Translations under genes and position numbers: made by a program
In this document: in pieces, positions 25,726 through 35,414 of the stretch
Numbering within the stretch: position 1 is the first letter of the stretch
Layout of the letters: each line of letters opens with the position of its first letter
Assembly (NCBI RefSeq): GCF_001612725.1
Contig: NZ_BDAZ01000054.1
Span: forward strand, 43,339 to 107,338
Source: Nocardia anaemiae NBRC 100462
GTDB lineage: Bacteria > Actinomycetota > Actinomycetes > Mycobacteriales > Mycobacteriaceae
Reading direction: 5' to 3'
DNA length: 64,000 nt
The notes under the pieces: model-generated
What the model saw: only the letters and a program-made list of their open reading frames with translations
The model's database searches: none
What the model was told of the DNA's origin: nothing

Positions 25726-27209
25726 ATGATTACGACGCCATCGTCATCGGCGCGGGCAACGCCGGACTGACGGCCGCGGCCACCTTGCAGCGCGCGGGTG
25801 CGCGAACGCTATTGCTGGAGCGGCACAATGTGCCGGGCGGCTGCGGAACCTCCTTCCGCCGTGGACGTTTCGAATTCGAGGTCGCGCTGCACCAACTCTC
25901 CGGTGTGGGCGTCGAGGGTCAGCCGATGTCGTTGCGGGAGGGGCTTTTCCAGCAGCTCGGTATCGCCGACAAGCTGGAATTCGTCCAGGAGCACGACCTG
26001 TACCGCGCGGTGATTCCCGGCCAACTCGACCTCACGCTGCCCGCCGACTGGGATGCCGCGATCGACGCCATCGAAGCCGAGTTCCCCGGCAACCGCGACC
26101 GCACCGCGAAGTTCTTCGAACTGCTCAAAAAGGTGACGTTCTGGCAGATCGCCGCCATGCGCGGGATGCCGGTCGAGCAGATCGACCCGGTGCTGTTCGA
26201 ATACGGACTCCGGCCACTGAAGGCGGTGCTCGACGAGTACTTCGACGACGACCGGATCAAGGTGGCGCTCGGCATGTACTGGACCTATCTCGGACAGCCG
26301 CCGTCGAAGCTGCGGTTCCAGGATCTGGCGCTGACCTTGTTCGCCTATTTCGAATTCAAGCCATGGCACCTGCGCGGCGGCTCGCAAGCCATGTCCACCG
26401 CCATCCTCGACGCCTTCCTACAGGCGGGCGGCGACGTGCGGTTCAACATCGCGGTCGAGGCAATTCTCACCGATGCAGGCCAGGTGTCGGGCGTCCGACT
26501 CGATGACGGCACCGAAGTCACCGCGTCCGATGTTGTTTCCAATGCCGCGCTGCCGATCACCTACGGAATGCTCGAAGGCATCGATCTGCCCGCCGTGGTG
26601 CGAGATGACCTGGGCACCAGGCGAATCGGCGTCTCGGGTTTCGTACTGCACATGGGCCTGGACGCCACCCCTGCCGAACTCGGATTCACCACCAGCACCA
26701 CGTTCGTCAATATGGACACCGACGACGACCGCACCTACGACGCGTGGCGATCCTTCCAGCCCGCGCGCGGAATATGCGTCAGTTCTTACGATGTCGCGCC
26801 CATCGGGTTCGCGCCCACCGGCGCCACCCATGTCAGCCTGATGACCCTGCAGTACGGCGATATCTGGCGCAATGTCGCGCCCTCGGAATACGCGCGCGCC
26901 AAGTTCGCCTATGCCGAAACGCTGCTGGACCTGTGCGAGACCGTCACCCCCGGTATCCGCGACGCCATCGAAGAAGTCGATGTCGCAACACCATTGACGA
27001 TGATGCGCTACCTCGGTCACCCCGGCGGCACGATCTACGGCTACGACCAGGACGCCACCGAGAACTGGCTGTTCCGCAACAGCGAACGCGAAACCCACAT
27101 TCCCGGACTGCATCTGGCCGGTTCCTGGGCAGGCATCGGCGGATTCCAACCCACCCTCGAAGCGGGTGCGCGCGTGGCCCGCCGCCTGCTACGCGCCAAG
27201 GCCGCCTGA
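25722..27209 (+). CDS. FAD-dependent desaturase/oxidoreductase, phytoene-dehydrogenase-like
   Basis: A 495-residue flavoprotein with N-terminal Rossmann motif GAGNAGLTAAATLQRAG (residues 9-25) and LLLERHNVPGG. A C-terminal FAD-contact region is near LHLAGSWAGIGGFQPT. It resembles CrtI/retinol-saturase type enzymes, but no carotenoid genes are nearby, so substrate is open. GTG 25722 overlaps the previous stop. The following ferredoxin reductase could exchange electrons with it. Confidence 0.85.
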   Translation: MNDYDAIVIGAGNAGLTAAATLQRAGARTLLLERHNVPGGCGTSFRRGRFEFEVALHQLSGVGVEGQPMSLREGLFQQLGIADKLEFVQEHDLYRAVIPGQLDLTLPADWDAAIDAIEAEFPGNRDRTAKFFELLKKVTFWQIAAMRGMPVEQIDPVLFEYGLRPLKAVLDEYFDDDRIKVALGMYWTYLGQPPSKLRFQDLALTLFAYFEFKPWHLRGGSQAMSTAILDAFLQAGGDVRFNIAVEAILTDAGQVSGVRLDDGTEVTASDVVSNAALPITYGMLEGIDLPAVVRDDLGTRRIGVSGFVLHMGLDATPAELGFTTSTTFVNMDTDDDRTYDAWRSFQPARGICVSSYDVAPIGFAPTGATHVSLMTLQYGDIWRNVAPSEYARAKFAYAETLLDLCETVTPGIRDAIEEVDVATPLTMMRYLGHPGGTIYGYDQDATENWLFRNSERETHIPGLHLAGSWAGIGGFQPTLEAGARVARRLLRAKAA

Positions 27210-27221
27210 ACGGAGCACATC

Positions 27222-28358
27222 ATGAAACACCCCCTCGCGGAAAGATTCGACGGCGCGGCGCAGATCCTCGCCGACATCGATTCCCGCATCCCCGACACCC
27301 GCGACCATCCCGGCGAAACCCGCGCCACTATCGACGCGTACCACCCTCGGCGACTGCGGCTGATCGTCACCGAGATCATCGAGGAGACCGCGACCACCAA
27401 AACCTTCCGGCTCGAGGGCGTCGACCAGCTCGAACTGCCACCCTTCCTAGCGGGTCAATACGTCAACGTCTTCGTCGACGGCACCAGCCGCCCCTACGCC
27501 ATCTCGTCGAGCCCGGCCACGCTCGACCACTACGACCTGACCGTGCGGCGAGTCCCACGCGGACGCATCAGCAATCTGCTCATCGACACGGTGCAGGTCG
27601 GGAATGTGCTCACTACCACAGGGCCGATGGGCACGTTCCACCACAACCCGCTGTTCCATGGCGACGACCTGGTATTCCTCGCCGGTGGGTCTGGTGTCGC
27701 CCCGGCGATGAGTATGATCCGCGACATCGTCGATCGCGAGCTGGACCGCACCTTCCATCTCGTCTACGGCTCCCGCTCCGCCGACGACATCATCTTCCGC
27801 ACCGAACTCGCCGCACTCGCCGCCCGCAACCCCGGTGTCGTCATCGATCACGTCATCACCGAACCCGACGCCGACTGGACCGGACCCACCGGATTCCTCA
27901 CCGCTGACACCATCCGCACTCTGACCGGCGAACTCGACAGCCGTATGGTCTACGTCTGCGGCCCGCAGGCGCTCTATCCGTACGCGCTCGGCCAACTTCG
28001 CGCACTCGGTCAGCCGCGCAAGCGAATTCGCTTCGAAGCCAACGGAGCACCTAATGACCCTGCCGCTCAACCGCATTGGCCCGCCGACGTGAATCCTGGC
28101 GAGGAGGTCACCGTGACTGTCGGCGACACCACCTTCCGCACACCGCGGAACCGCCCATTGCTGGATGCGTTGGAGGACAATGGCATTCGGCCCGAGGCGG
28201 CATGCCGATCCGGCGAATGCAGCCTGTGCCGGGTACGGGTCGTCAAGGGTGAGGTGCACACCGCCGAGGAGGCGAAACTGCGGCTGTCCGACGAGCAGTT
28301 CGGCTACACCCACTCCTGCGTGGCCTACCCGATCAGCGATGTGGAGATCGACATCTGA
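27222..28358 (+). CDS. Flavin/[2Fe-2S] oxidoreductase (ferredoxin reductase fused to ferredoxin)
   Basis: A 378-residue three-part electron-transfer protein. An FAD-binding barrel (RPYAISSSPA near 90) is followed by an NAD-binding domain (GGSGVAPAMSMIRD near 157). A C-terminal plant-type ferredoxin carries CRSGECSLC near 328-336 and the last Cys in HSCVAYP. It fits a reductase supplying electrons to an oxygenase or desaturase. It starts 12 bp after the flavoenzyme gene. Residues 1-45 are an extra N-terminal segment. Confidence 0.92.
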   Translation: MKHPLAERFDGAAQILADIDSRIPDTRDHPGETRATIDAYHPRRLRLIVTEIIEETATTKTFRLEGVDQLELPPFLAGQYVNVFVDGTSRPYAISSSPATLDHYDLTVRRVPRGRISNLLIDTVQVGNVLTTTGPMGTFHHNPLFHGDDLVFLAGGSGVAPAMSMIRDIVDRELDRTFHLVYGSRSADDIIFRTELAALAARNPGVVIDHVITEPDADWTGPTGFLTADTIRTLTGELDSRMVYVCGPQALYPYALGQLRALGQPRKRIRFEANGAPNDPAAQPHWPADVNPGEEVTVTVGDTTFRTPRNRPLLDALEDNGIRPEAACRSGECSLCRVRVVKGEVHTAEEAKLRLSDEQFGYTHSCVAYPISDVEIDI

Positions 28359-28464
28359 ACAGCGGCGTCAGCCCGGCCGATCACCGCCGGACTCGGCACC
28401 GACAGCGCATTGAGCACTGCCGCCGGTTCGGCGTCAGCCCGCGCGAGATCGGCCGGTCGTGACA

Positions 28465-29118
28465 TCAGGCGGTGTCCGGCAGCGCTTCGATCGGCGGCAA
28501 CGGCCGCTGGCAGATCTCGCGCGCCTCGTCCGCCGGAATGCCGAACATGCGCAGCAGATCCTCGGTGACCTCGTCCGCGGCCGCGGCATCGTCGCGTTCC
28601 GGATTGTCGTGCAGGAGCTGACCGAGGCATAGCGAGGCACCGGCGACGATGGTCATGGCCAGCTCCACATCGCGGACCTGGAACCGGCCCGCGCGAACGG
28701 CCTCCTCGATATCCCGGCGCGCCCGGGGAGCGAGGCCCTTGGTAGAACTGACCAGCGCCAGACCGTGATTGAGCAGCACCTTGCTCAACGTGGGATTTCT
28801 GCGGTGCAGACGACCGGTCAACCGGAAGCTCTGCGCGAAGATATGCGCGGGATCGTCCATGCCCTCGGTCAGCACGTCGAGGGTCGCGCCGTGCAGGTCG
28901 AGCGCCTCCTCGATCGCGGCGTGGAACAGATCCTCGCGACTGTGGAAGTGGTTGTAGAACGATCCCATCCCGACATCGGCGGCCTGGGTGATCTCCAGGA
29001 TCGGCACATTCGGTTTCCCGGCGGCGAGGAAGGACTGGGCCGCGCTGACCAGCGCCGCCCGGGTACGGGCTTTGCGCCGCTCCAAGCGATTGGGTTCGGT
29101 CCCGGTTTGCTCGCTCAT
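28465..29118 (-). CDS. TetR-family transcriptional regulator
   Basis: A 217-residue TetR protein. The HTH includes ITQAADVGMGSFYNHFHSRE (residues about 43-62). I use ATG 29118 because AGGGAGAGG directly precedes it; an ATG at 29136 would include this site in the coding sequence. It faces the dioxygenase operon across 126 bp with a dyad, and probably controls it. It is convergent with the ferredoxin reductase gene. Confidence 0.9.
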   Translation of the reverse strand: MSEQTGTEPNRLERRKARTRAALVSAAQSFLAAGKPNVPILEITQAADVGMGSFYNHFHSREDLFHAAIEEALDLHGATLDVLTEGMDDPAHIFAQSFRLTGRLHRRNPTLSKVLLNHGLALVSSTKGLAPRARRDIEEAVRAGRFQVRDVELAMTIVAGASLCLGQLLHDNPERDDAAAADEVTEDLLRMFGIPADEAREICQRPLPPIEALPDTA

Positions 29119-29200
29119 CACCTCTCCCTGGTCCATCCGGCCATCCTAACCTGTCGGGTCAGTAATGACGAATTCCTCAGATCTGCTTGACTGACCATAC

Positions 29201-29234
29201 CTTCGTAAGTGACGATATGTTCACTTGTTCGAAG
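29201..29234. promoter_or_regulatory. Dyad between TetR gene and dioxygenase operon
   Basis: Composite inverted repeat. CTTCG (29201-29205) pairs with CGAAG (29230-29234), and AAGTGA (29207-29212) with TCACTT (29221-29226), around cgatatgt. It sits just before the ribosome binding site of the dioxygenase gene. It is a candidate operator for the divergent TetR protein. Confidence 0.5.
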
Positions 29235-29244
29235 GGAGAGGCCG

Positions 29245-30378
29245 ATGATCGACCAGCATGATCCGCATGCGGGTCTGCACAGCGAGTTCGGCGCCGCGGC
29301 GGGTGAGCATCCGGGGCGGGCCCGGAATCCGATCATCAAGGTGCATGACCTGGCGTGGCTGGAATTCGAGAAACCCGATCTGGCCGCCGCCGAAATCTTC
29401 GCTTTCGCTTTCGGTTTCACGACCGTGCTGCGCACCGCCGACGAATTGCAATTGCGTGGCACCGACCCCGGTGCACCGTGTGTGGTCATCCGCCGGGGCA
29501 ACCGGTCGAGGTTCATCGGGCCCGCATTCCAGGCCGCGGCCGCCACGGATCTGCTCCGGCTCGCGCAGGCCACCGGGGTAAAGCCGGTACCGCTGCCGGA
29601 GAGCATCGGCGGCTCAGCCGTCGAACTGCCCGATCCGAGCGGATTGCGGATGCGGGTGGTCGCCGACACGCATGTGCTCGCCGCCCTGCCCGCCCAGCAG
29701 CCGCACACCTTCAATTTCGGCCACGAATCGCCACGCACCAACCTGACCCAACGCCCGCCGCGCGAACCAGCCAAGGTGCAGCGGCTCGGGCATGTGGTGA
29801 TGCAGACGACCCGTTATCGGGAGACGCTCGACTGGTATCTGAAATACCTGGGCATGATCGTCAGTGATTTCCATTATTACTCGGGACAACGCGAGCGCGG
29901 CCCGGTCATGAGCTTCATCCGGTGCGACCGCGGCCGCACCCCTACCGACCACCACACACTCGCGCTGACGCTGGGTCCGGTCAACCGGTACTTGCACTCC
30001 GCCTACCAAGTCGCCGACCTCGATGCCATGGCCGCGGGCGGTGAGTATCTGCTCGACCACGGTTACCAGCGGTCCTGGGGCATCGGCAGGCACGTCCAAG
30101 GCAGCCAGATCTTCGACTACTGGCGCGACCCGGACGGGTTCATGGTCGAGCACTTCAGCGATGGCGACATGTTCGACTGCACGCTCGAGCCCGGCTGGGC
30201 ACCGATGACCGCATCCGGTCTGGCCCAATGGGGACCACCCGCCACCAAGGACTTCCTCGGCCTCAAACCCGGTCGGGAATCGGTTCGCGAACTGCGCGGC
30301 ATATTCGACGCGCTCCGTGCGGACAACGAATTCGATCTACACCGCCTGCGCGGCCTACTGAAAGTTGCCAAATCATGA
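29245..30378 (+). CDS. VOC-family extradiol-type dioxygenase
   Basis: A 377-residue two-domain vicinal-oxygen-chelate protein, like type I extradiol ring-cleavage dioxygenases. The metal triad is visible in the C-terminal half: His in RLGHVVMQ (near 184), His in DHHTLAL (near 235), Glu in DGFMVEHF (near 303). ATG 29245 follows GAAGGGAGAGG. It begins a coupled set with an FAH hydrolase (4-bp overlap), ligase and hydroxylase, which suggests an aromatic meta-cleavage pathway. Substrate unknown. Confidence 0.88.
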   Translation: MIDQHDPHAGLHSEFGAAAGEHPGRARNPIIKVHDLAWLEFEKPDLAAAEIFAFAFGFTTVLRTADELQLRGTDPGAPCVVIRRGNRSRFIGPAFQAAAATDLLRLAQATGVKPVPLPESIGGSAVELPDPSGLRMRVVADTHVLAALPAQQPHTFNFGHESPRTNLTQRPPREPAKVQRLGHVVMQTTRYRETLDWYLKYLGMIVSDFHYYSGQRERGPVMSFIRCDRGRTPTDHHTLALTLGPVNRYLHSAYQVADLDAMAAGGEYLLDHGYQRSWGIGRHVQGSQIFDYWRDPDGFMVEHFSDGDMFDCTLEPGWAPMTASGLAQWGPPATKDFLGLKPGRESVRELRGIFDALRADNEFDLHRLRGLLKVAKS

Positions 30379-31313
30379 ATATTTCCGTTCTTCGAACCGC
30401 CGACACCTGGTGGGTGTCGACACCGGCGGGGGCCGCGCGAGTGGATACCACCGCGACCACCACCGGTCAGTTGCTCGCCGACCGGCAGGCGCTGGCGGCG
30501 GCCGCGGCGAGTACCGAGGTCGTCCCCGTCGAAGGCCTCGCGCTGGTGTCACCGGTGACCGCACCGTGCCGAGTGGTCGCGCAGATGACGAATTTCGCGT
30601 CGCACGTGCGGGATTCGGGCGGCGATCCGGAAACCGTGCCGCTGACCTTCTTCCGCAAATCCTCCGGTTCGATCAGCGGCCCGCTCGACGATGTCATCCG
30701 GCCCGCGCATGTGCGGCTGCTGGATTACGAGGTGGAGATCGGTCTGGTCTTCGGTAAGGCGATGCCGGTCGGAACCGCGATCACCGCTGACAATATCGGT
30801 GAGTATGTGGCGGGACTCGTTGTGACCAACGATGTTTCGGCACGCGATGTGCAGTTGCCGAAAACCCAGTTCTACGAGGCGAAGTCGTATCCTACCTTCA
30901 CGCCGGTCGGCCCGGCGTTGGTGCTGTTGGACGCCGATGAGCTGAAGCGGTTCACCGATCTGCGCTTGCGGCTGCTGGTCAATGGTGAAGTGCGCCAGGA
31001 TATGACGGTCGCCGATATGATCTACGGCCCGGTCGAGACGCTGCAGGCGCTGACCCGATTCCAGCGGGTCGACGCGGGCGATCTCCTGCTCACCGGCACT
31101 CCCATCGGCACCGCGATCAGTGCCCCGCCGAAGCCGGTCGAGATCATCGGCTCGCTGCTCCCGGCGGCCACGAAGTGGAAGCTGTTCTTCAAGGGACAGG
31201 CAAAGAACCCGAAGTATCTGCGCGACGGCGACGTCATCGAGGCCACCGTGGCCACCGATGACGGCGCGATCGATCTGGGTCGCCAGCGCACGGTTGTGCG
31301 GTACGCGCGGTGA
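30375..31313 (+). CDS. Fumarylacetoacetate hydrolase-family protein
   Basis: A 312-residue FAH-fold enzyme. Divalent-metal ligands are seen in LLDYEVEIGLVFGK (near residues 118-131) and NDVSARDVQ (near 155-163). An N-terminal extension of about 70 residues matches the DUF2437-type start. The family cleaves or hydrates beta-dicarbonyl products such as those of extradiol ring cleavage, which suits its coupling to the dioxygenase. Start and stop both overlap neighbours by 4 bp. Confidence 0.9.
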   Translation: MNISVLRTADTWWVSTPAGAARVDTTATTTGQLLADRQALAAAAASTEVVPVEGLALVSPVTAPCRVVAQMTNFASHVRDSGGDPETVPLTFFRKSSGSISGPLDDVIRPAHVRLLDYEVEIGLVFGKAMPVGTAITADNIGEYVAGLVVTNDVSARDVQLPKTQFYEAKSYPTFTPVGPALVLLDADELKRFTDLRLRLLVNGEVRQDMTVADMIYGPVETLQALTRFQRVDAGDLLLTGTPIGTAISAPPKPVEIIGSLLPAATKWKLFFKGQAKNPKYLRDGDVIEATVATDDGAIDLGRQRTVVRYAR

Positions 31314-33193
31314 ACATGACGACAACGGATCTGCTGTGGCCGCGCTACTCCGGCCCCGGCGACCTGGCCGAGATCGAATCCGTACCGCTGGCCGAACGCG
31401 GCCTGCCCGAATCGACCTACGCACTGCTGGTCCGGGCCGCCGAACTCTGGCCAGGCCGAAACGCGCTCACCGTACTGCCGGAGGCGGCTCGTTGGCGAGA
31501 ACCATTGCAGCGCAGCTACTCCGAGCTACTCGCCGACGTGCGCCGTTATGCGAATCTGCTGCACCGGCTGGATATCCGACGCGGCGACGCGGTCGCACTG
31601 ATGTCGCCCAACTGCGCGGAGCTGATTCCCGCGACGCTCGCCGCGCAGCTGGCCGGTATCGCCGCACCCATCAACGGCGCGATGTCCGGTCGGCATATCG
31701 CCGAGCTGCTACGGCGCTCCGGTGCCCGGGTGCTGATCGCGGCCGGGCCCGAACTCGCCACCGACACCTGGGAATCCGCGCTCGCGCTGGCACATGACGG
31801 CCTGCTCGACGCCGTCCTCGTGCTGCGCCCGACCAGCGCCGCCGAGCCACACCCGCTGCCGGTGATCGAGGGGGTACGCATCGGCTATCTGGATGAGCTT
31901 GCCGCCGAGGAAGATTCGACCGAATTCATCGGACAGCTCCCGGCCTCCGACGACCTGGCCGCGCTGTTCCACACCGGCGGCACCACCGGCGTGCCGAAAC
32001 TGGCCGCGCACACCCACTCCGGCGAGATCGCCAATGCGTGGATGATCGCCGCCAATTCCCTGCTCGACGCGGATGCGACAATCTTCGCCGCGCTCCCACT
32101 GTTCCATGTCAATGCCCTGGTCGTGACGCTGCTCGCGCCGCTGTTCAAGGGCCAGCCGGTGGTGTGGGCCGGACCGCTCGGCTATCGCGATGTCGCGCTG
32201 TACGGCGAATTCTGGAAGATCGTGGCGCACTACGGCATTGCCGCTATGAGCGCGGTCCCGACCGTATATGCCGTGCTGGCGCAATGCCCGGTCGACGCCG
32301 ATATCAGCAGCCTGCGCTATGCGATGGTCGGCGCGTCACCACTGCCGTCGGCGGTGCGGACGAACTTCCAGACGCACACCGGTGTCACCTTGGTCGAAGG
32401 CTATGGACTCACCGAGGCGACCTGCGCGACCGCCCGCAGCTATCCCGACCTGCCGCGACCGGGTGCGGTCGGGCAGCGGATGCCCTACCAGCAGGTGCGC
32501 GTGGTACGGGCGGGCGACAGGGAACCGCTGGCCGACGGTGCGATCGGAGTGCTGGAGATCAGTGGCCCAACGGTTTTCGCCGGTTATGTGACCGGTCGTG
32601 ATGAGCACGGCCACGTTCTCGACGGGCTCGGCAGCACGGTCGACGGCTGGCTCGATACCGGCGACCTGGCACATATCGATGCGGATGGTTTCATCCATCT
32701 GCACGGTCGCGCCAAGGATCTCATCATCCGTGGCGGGCACAATATCGACCCGGCGCTGATCGAGGACGCGCTGCTGTCACATCCGCAGGTAACCGCGGCC
32801 GGTGCCGTCGGACGACCCGATGTCCATGCCGGTGAAGTGCCCGTCGCCTATGTCACGCTCGCGGCCGATGCCGATAGCACCGAATCGGAATTGCTTGCCT
32901 GGGCGAGCGAGCGGGTGCCCGAACGGGCGGCGGTGCCGAAATCCGTCGTGGTCCTGGATGCTTTGCCGGTTACCGATGTCGGCAAGCCGTACAAGCTCGG
33001 TCTGCGCGCCGACGCGACTCGACGTGAACTGCGGGACGCACTCGAGCAGGTCGCCGGGGTGCGGGCCGTCACGGCGGCAGTAGAAGACGGGGCGATAGTC
33101 GCGACTGTCGAAGTGGACCCCGCCGCCGAAGGGGCCGCCGGAGCGATACTCGGCCGGTATGCCATCCGCTGGAAAGTCATAGTCCGGCAATGA
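31310..33193 (+). CDS. AMP-forming acyl-CoA synthetase
   Basis: A 627-residue ANL-superfamily ligase activating a carboxylic acid to its CoA thioester. Motifs are the P-loop TGGTTGVPK (near 223-231), GYGLTEATC, DTGDLAHID and GRAKDLIIRGGHNIDP. The family lysine lies in DVGKPYK. About 65 residues follow this lysine, longer than usual. GTG 31310 overlaps the previous stop. In this operon it probably activates an aromatic or alicyclic acid or its breakdown product. Confidence 0.92.
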   Translation: MNMTTTDLLWPRYSGPGDLAEIESVPLAERGLPESTYALLVRAAELWPGRNALTVLPEAARWREPLQRSYSELLADVRRYANLLHRLDIRRGDAVALMSPNCAELIPATLAAQLAGIAAPINGAMSGRHIAELLRRSGARVLIAAGPELATDTWESALALAHDGLLDAVLVLRPTSAAEPHPLPVIEGVRIGYLDELAAEEDSTEFIGQLPASDDLAALFHTGGTTGVPKLAAHTHSGEIANAWMIAANSLLDADATIFAALPLFHVNALVVTLLAPLFKGQPVVWAGPLGYRDVALYGEFWKIVAHYGIAAMSAVPTVYAVLAQCPVDADISSLRYAMVGASPLPSAVRTNFQTHTGVTLVEGYGLTEATCATARSYPDLPRPGAVGQRMPYQQVRVVRAGDREPLADGAIGVLEISGPTVFAGYVTGRDEHGHVLDGLGSTVDGWLDTGDLAHIDADGFIHLHGRAKDLIIRGGHNIDPALIEDALLSHPQVTAAGAVGRPDVHAGEVPVAYVTLAADADSTESELLAWASERVPERAAVPKSVVVLDALPVTDVGKPYKLGLRADATRRELRDALEQVAGVRAVTAAVEDGAIVATVEVDPAAEGAAGAILGRYAIRWKVIVRQ

Positions 33194-33215
33194 CACTCGT
33201 GATTGGAGCGCACCG

Positions 33216-34748
33216 ATGAAGTCGGTTCCGGTGGTCGTCGTCGGTGCGGGCCCCACGGGCCTCACCGCGGCGACATTACTGGCCGAATACGGCATCGAAA
33301 CCCTGGTGCTGGAACGCTGGGACGGCATATACCCGCAGCCGCGGGCGGTCCATCTCGACGGCGAAATCCGTCGGATCCTGGCACGTCTCGGGGTCGGCGA
33401 CGACTTCGACGCGATCTCGCGTCCAGCGCTCGGCCTGCGATTGATCGATCCGCATATGCGCGTACTCGCCCAATTCGACCGCGATCCGGCGGGCGGCGCC
33501 AACGGCTACCCGGAAGCGAACCTGTTCGACCAGCCGGAACTCGAGGCAATCCTGCGCGCCAATGTGCGGCGGTATCCGGGCATCACCCTCCGCGGCAATG
33601 CCGAGGTCGTCGCCGTTTTTCCGGAAAATGATTGCGTGCGAGTCGATTTCACCGATCGCAGCACCGGCGCCGCCGAGTCGGTCTCGGCCGGATATGTGCT
33701 CGGCTGCGACGGTGCCAACAGTGTGGTTCGCTCCGCGATCGGGGCCAGGCTGCGCGATCTGAACTTCGCGCAGCGCTGGCTCGTCGTCGATGTGGACACC
33801 GCTGCCGACTTCGGGGAATGGGAAGGGGTGCACCAGGTTTGCGATCCGGTTCGTGCCGCGACCTATATGCGGATCGGAGCGACTCGCTACCGCTGGGAAT
33901 TCCGACTCCGTCCCGGTGAAACGGCGACGGATTACGGCGATTTGACGAGCCTGCGCGCACTGATCGCGCCGTGGATCGGCAACACCCCGTCCGAGGAGCT
34001 GCGGCTCGTGCGCGTCGCCGAATACACCTTTCGCGCAGAGCTCGCCGACCGCTGGCGTCGGGGCCGAATCTTCCTGCTCGGCGACGCCGCCCACCTGACC
34101 CCACCGTTCATCGGCCAGGGCATGGGCGCTGGACTTCGGGATGCGACCAACCTCGCCTGGAAGCTCGCGGGCGTCCTCACCGGGGGACTGCCAGCGAGTG
34201 TGCTCGACACCTACGAAATCGAACGAAAACCGCACGCGCACGCCATGATCCGGCTCGCCAAGTTCACCGGACGGGCCATGACCGACGGCGGTGAATTCGG
34301 AAATCTGCTGCGCCGCCTGGTTGTGCCACGGTTGCACCGGCTGCCCGGCTTCGCCGAGTTGGTCACCAACGGACAGACACCGCCGCTGCATCGATCTGAA
34401 CTTGTTGTGGCGCATCGCCTTTACCGAGGTCGCGCGGGCAAGCTGGTCCCGAACGCGCTTATCGACGGCCGTCGCGTCGACGACATCGTGGCGGGTCGCT
34501 TCGCGATCATCACCGCCGTCCAACCGACATCGGCGCAACGCCGCGCGATCGAACAGCACGGCGGTGTCGTCGTTATCGCCCGGAACGACCTGCGACGTTG
34601 GCTCGGGCGTGGACGCGGTGCCCTCGTCCGTCCCGACGGCACAGTGCTGCGAACCAGCCGTCAGCTGTCCGACCTCATCGCCGACTTGCCGCGATTCAAG
34701 GCACCCGCTCCCGATCACGCTCGCCGAGTCGCGAAACCGACGCGTTAA
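33216..34748 (+). CDS. FAD-dependent aromatic hydroxylase, MhpA/PheA-like
   Basis: A 510-residue class A flavoprotein monooxygenase. GxGxxG is in VVVVGAGPTGL (residues 6-16), the DG motif in LGCDGANSVVR near 165-175, and GD in LLGDAAHLTPPFIGQGMG near 287-304. The C-terminal thioredoxin-like tail is short (from about 400). It resembles 3-(3-hydroxyphenyl)propionate hydroxylases that make catechols for extradiol cleavage. It closes the operon begun by the dioxygenase. Confidence 0.9.
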   Translation: MKSVPVVVVGAGPTGLTAATLLAEYGIETLVLERWDGIYPQPRAVHLDGEIRRILARLGVGDDFDAISRPALGLRLIDPHMRVLAQFDRDPAGGANGYPEANLFDQPELEAILRANVRRYPGITLRGNAEVVAVFPENDCVRVDFTDRSTGAAESVSAGYVLGCDGANSVVRSAIGARLRDLNFAQRWLVVDVDTAADFGEWEGVHQVCDPVRAATYMRIGATRYRWEFRLRPGETATDYGDLTSLRALIAPWIGNTPSEELRLVRVAEYTFRAELADRWRRGRIFLLGDAAHLTPPFIGQGMGAGLRDATNLAWKLAGVLTGGLPASVLDTYEIERKPHAHAMIRLAKFTGRAMTDGGEFGNLLRRLVVPRLHRLPGFAELVTNGQTPPLHRSELVVAHRLYRGRAGKLVPNALIDGRRVDDIVAGRFAIITAVQPTSAQRRAIEQHGGVVVIARNDLRRWLGRGRGALVRPDGTVLRTSRQLSDLIADLPRFKAPAPDHARRVAKPTR

Positions 34749-34769
34749 GCTGTTGTGCTGCAGTGGATC

Positions 34770-35384
34770 TCAGCTCAGCAGTGCGTTCACAATGGTGCGC
34801 GCGGTTGCCACACCACGATCATCACCCATCTGCCGGGCGGTATTGGCCGCGCTGATCACCGCGTCGAATTCGAAAGCCATGGCATCGGCGTCGCGGGTGG
34901 TGAGATCGCCCGCTTCCTGAGCGTGCCGGATCTGCTTGGCCAGGAAGTCGAGCCATTCACGGTGATCCTCGGCGATGGCATCACGGACTGGGCCGGGCTT
35001 GCTGTCGAATTCGGCGATGGTGGCCACCCGGAAGCAGCCGCCCGGAAATGTCGGTTCGGTGATGTGGTCGAACCAGCGATCCATGATGGCGCGCAGCCGC
35101 GATAGGCCGCGCGGTTCGGTCAGGCTGGGCGCGATCACTCGCTCGACAAAGGCCTCACGGGCCACCTTTACCGCTGCGACCTGCAGTGCTTCCTTGGTGC
35201 CGAACAGGGTGGCTATGCCGCTTTTGCTGATGCCGAGATCGGTCGCGAGACGGCCGATGCTCAAACCCGTCAGCCCTTCGATGGAGGCGACGTCGGCGGC
35301 ATGTCTGGCAATCGAGGCTCGGGAGCGAGCGCCTTTGGCGAGGCGCTGATCGGTGTCCTGCGCGGTGGTTGTCGACTGTGCCAT
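34770..35384 (-). CDS. TetR-family transcriptional regulator
   Basis: A 204-residue TetR protein with HTH IGRLATDLGISKSGIATLFG (about residues 42-61) and the C-terminal domain of the YcdC/TetR_C_16-like sort. It faces the MFS gene at 35490 over a spacer with two near-identical operators. It probably represses the exporter and itself. Confidence 0.92.
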   Translation of the reverse strand: MAQSTTTAQDTDQRLAKGARSRASIARHAADVASIEGLTGLSIGRLATDLGISKSGIATLFGTKEALQVAAVKVAREAFVERVIAPSLTEPRGLSRLRAIMDRWFDHITEPTFPGGCFRVATIAEFDSKPGPVRDAIAEDHREWLDFLAKQIRHAQEAGDLTTRDADAMAFEFDAVISAANTARQMGDDRGVATARTIVNALLS

Positions 35385-35414
35385 GTCGCCATTCTTCCAC
35401 CTTCGGCTTGCAAA

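Noticed and set aside
26744..27907. 387-codon plus-strand frame spanning the desaturase-like and ferredoxin-reductase genes
   Set aside because: It is Arg/His/Pro-rich and out of frame with two well-supported genes.
29209..29245. Earlier start for the extradiol-type dioxygenase
   Set aside because: It would begin inside the dyad and translate through the GAAGGGAGAGG ribosome binding site that serves ATG 29245.
33276..34718. Long open frame antisense to the FAD hydroxylase gene
   Set aside because: High-GC coding sequence often leaves the opposite strand open. The product has no recognisable domain and the sense gene has complete flavoprotein motifs.
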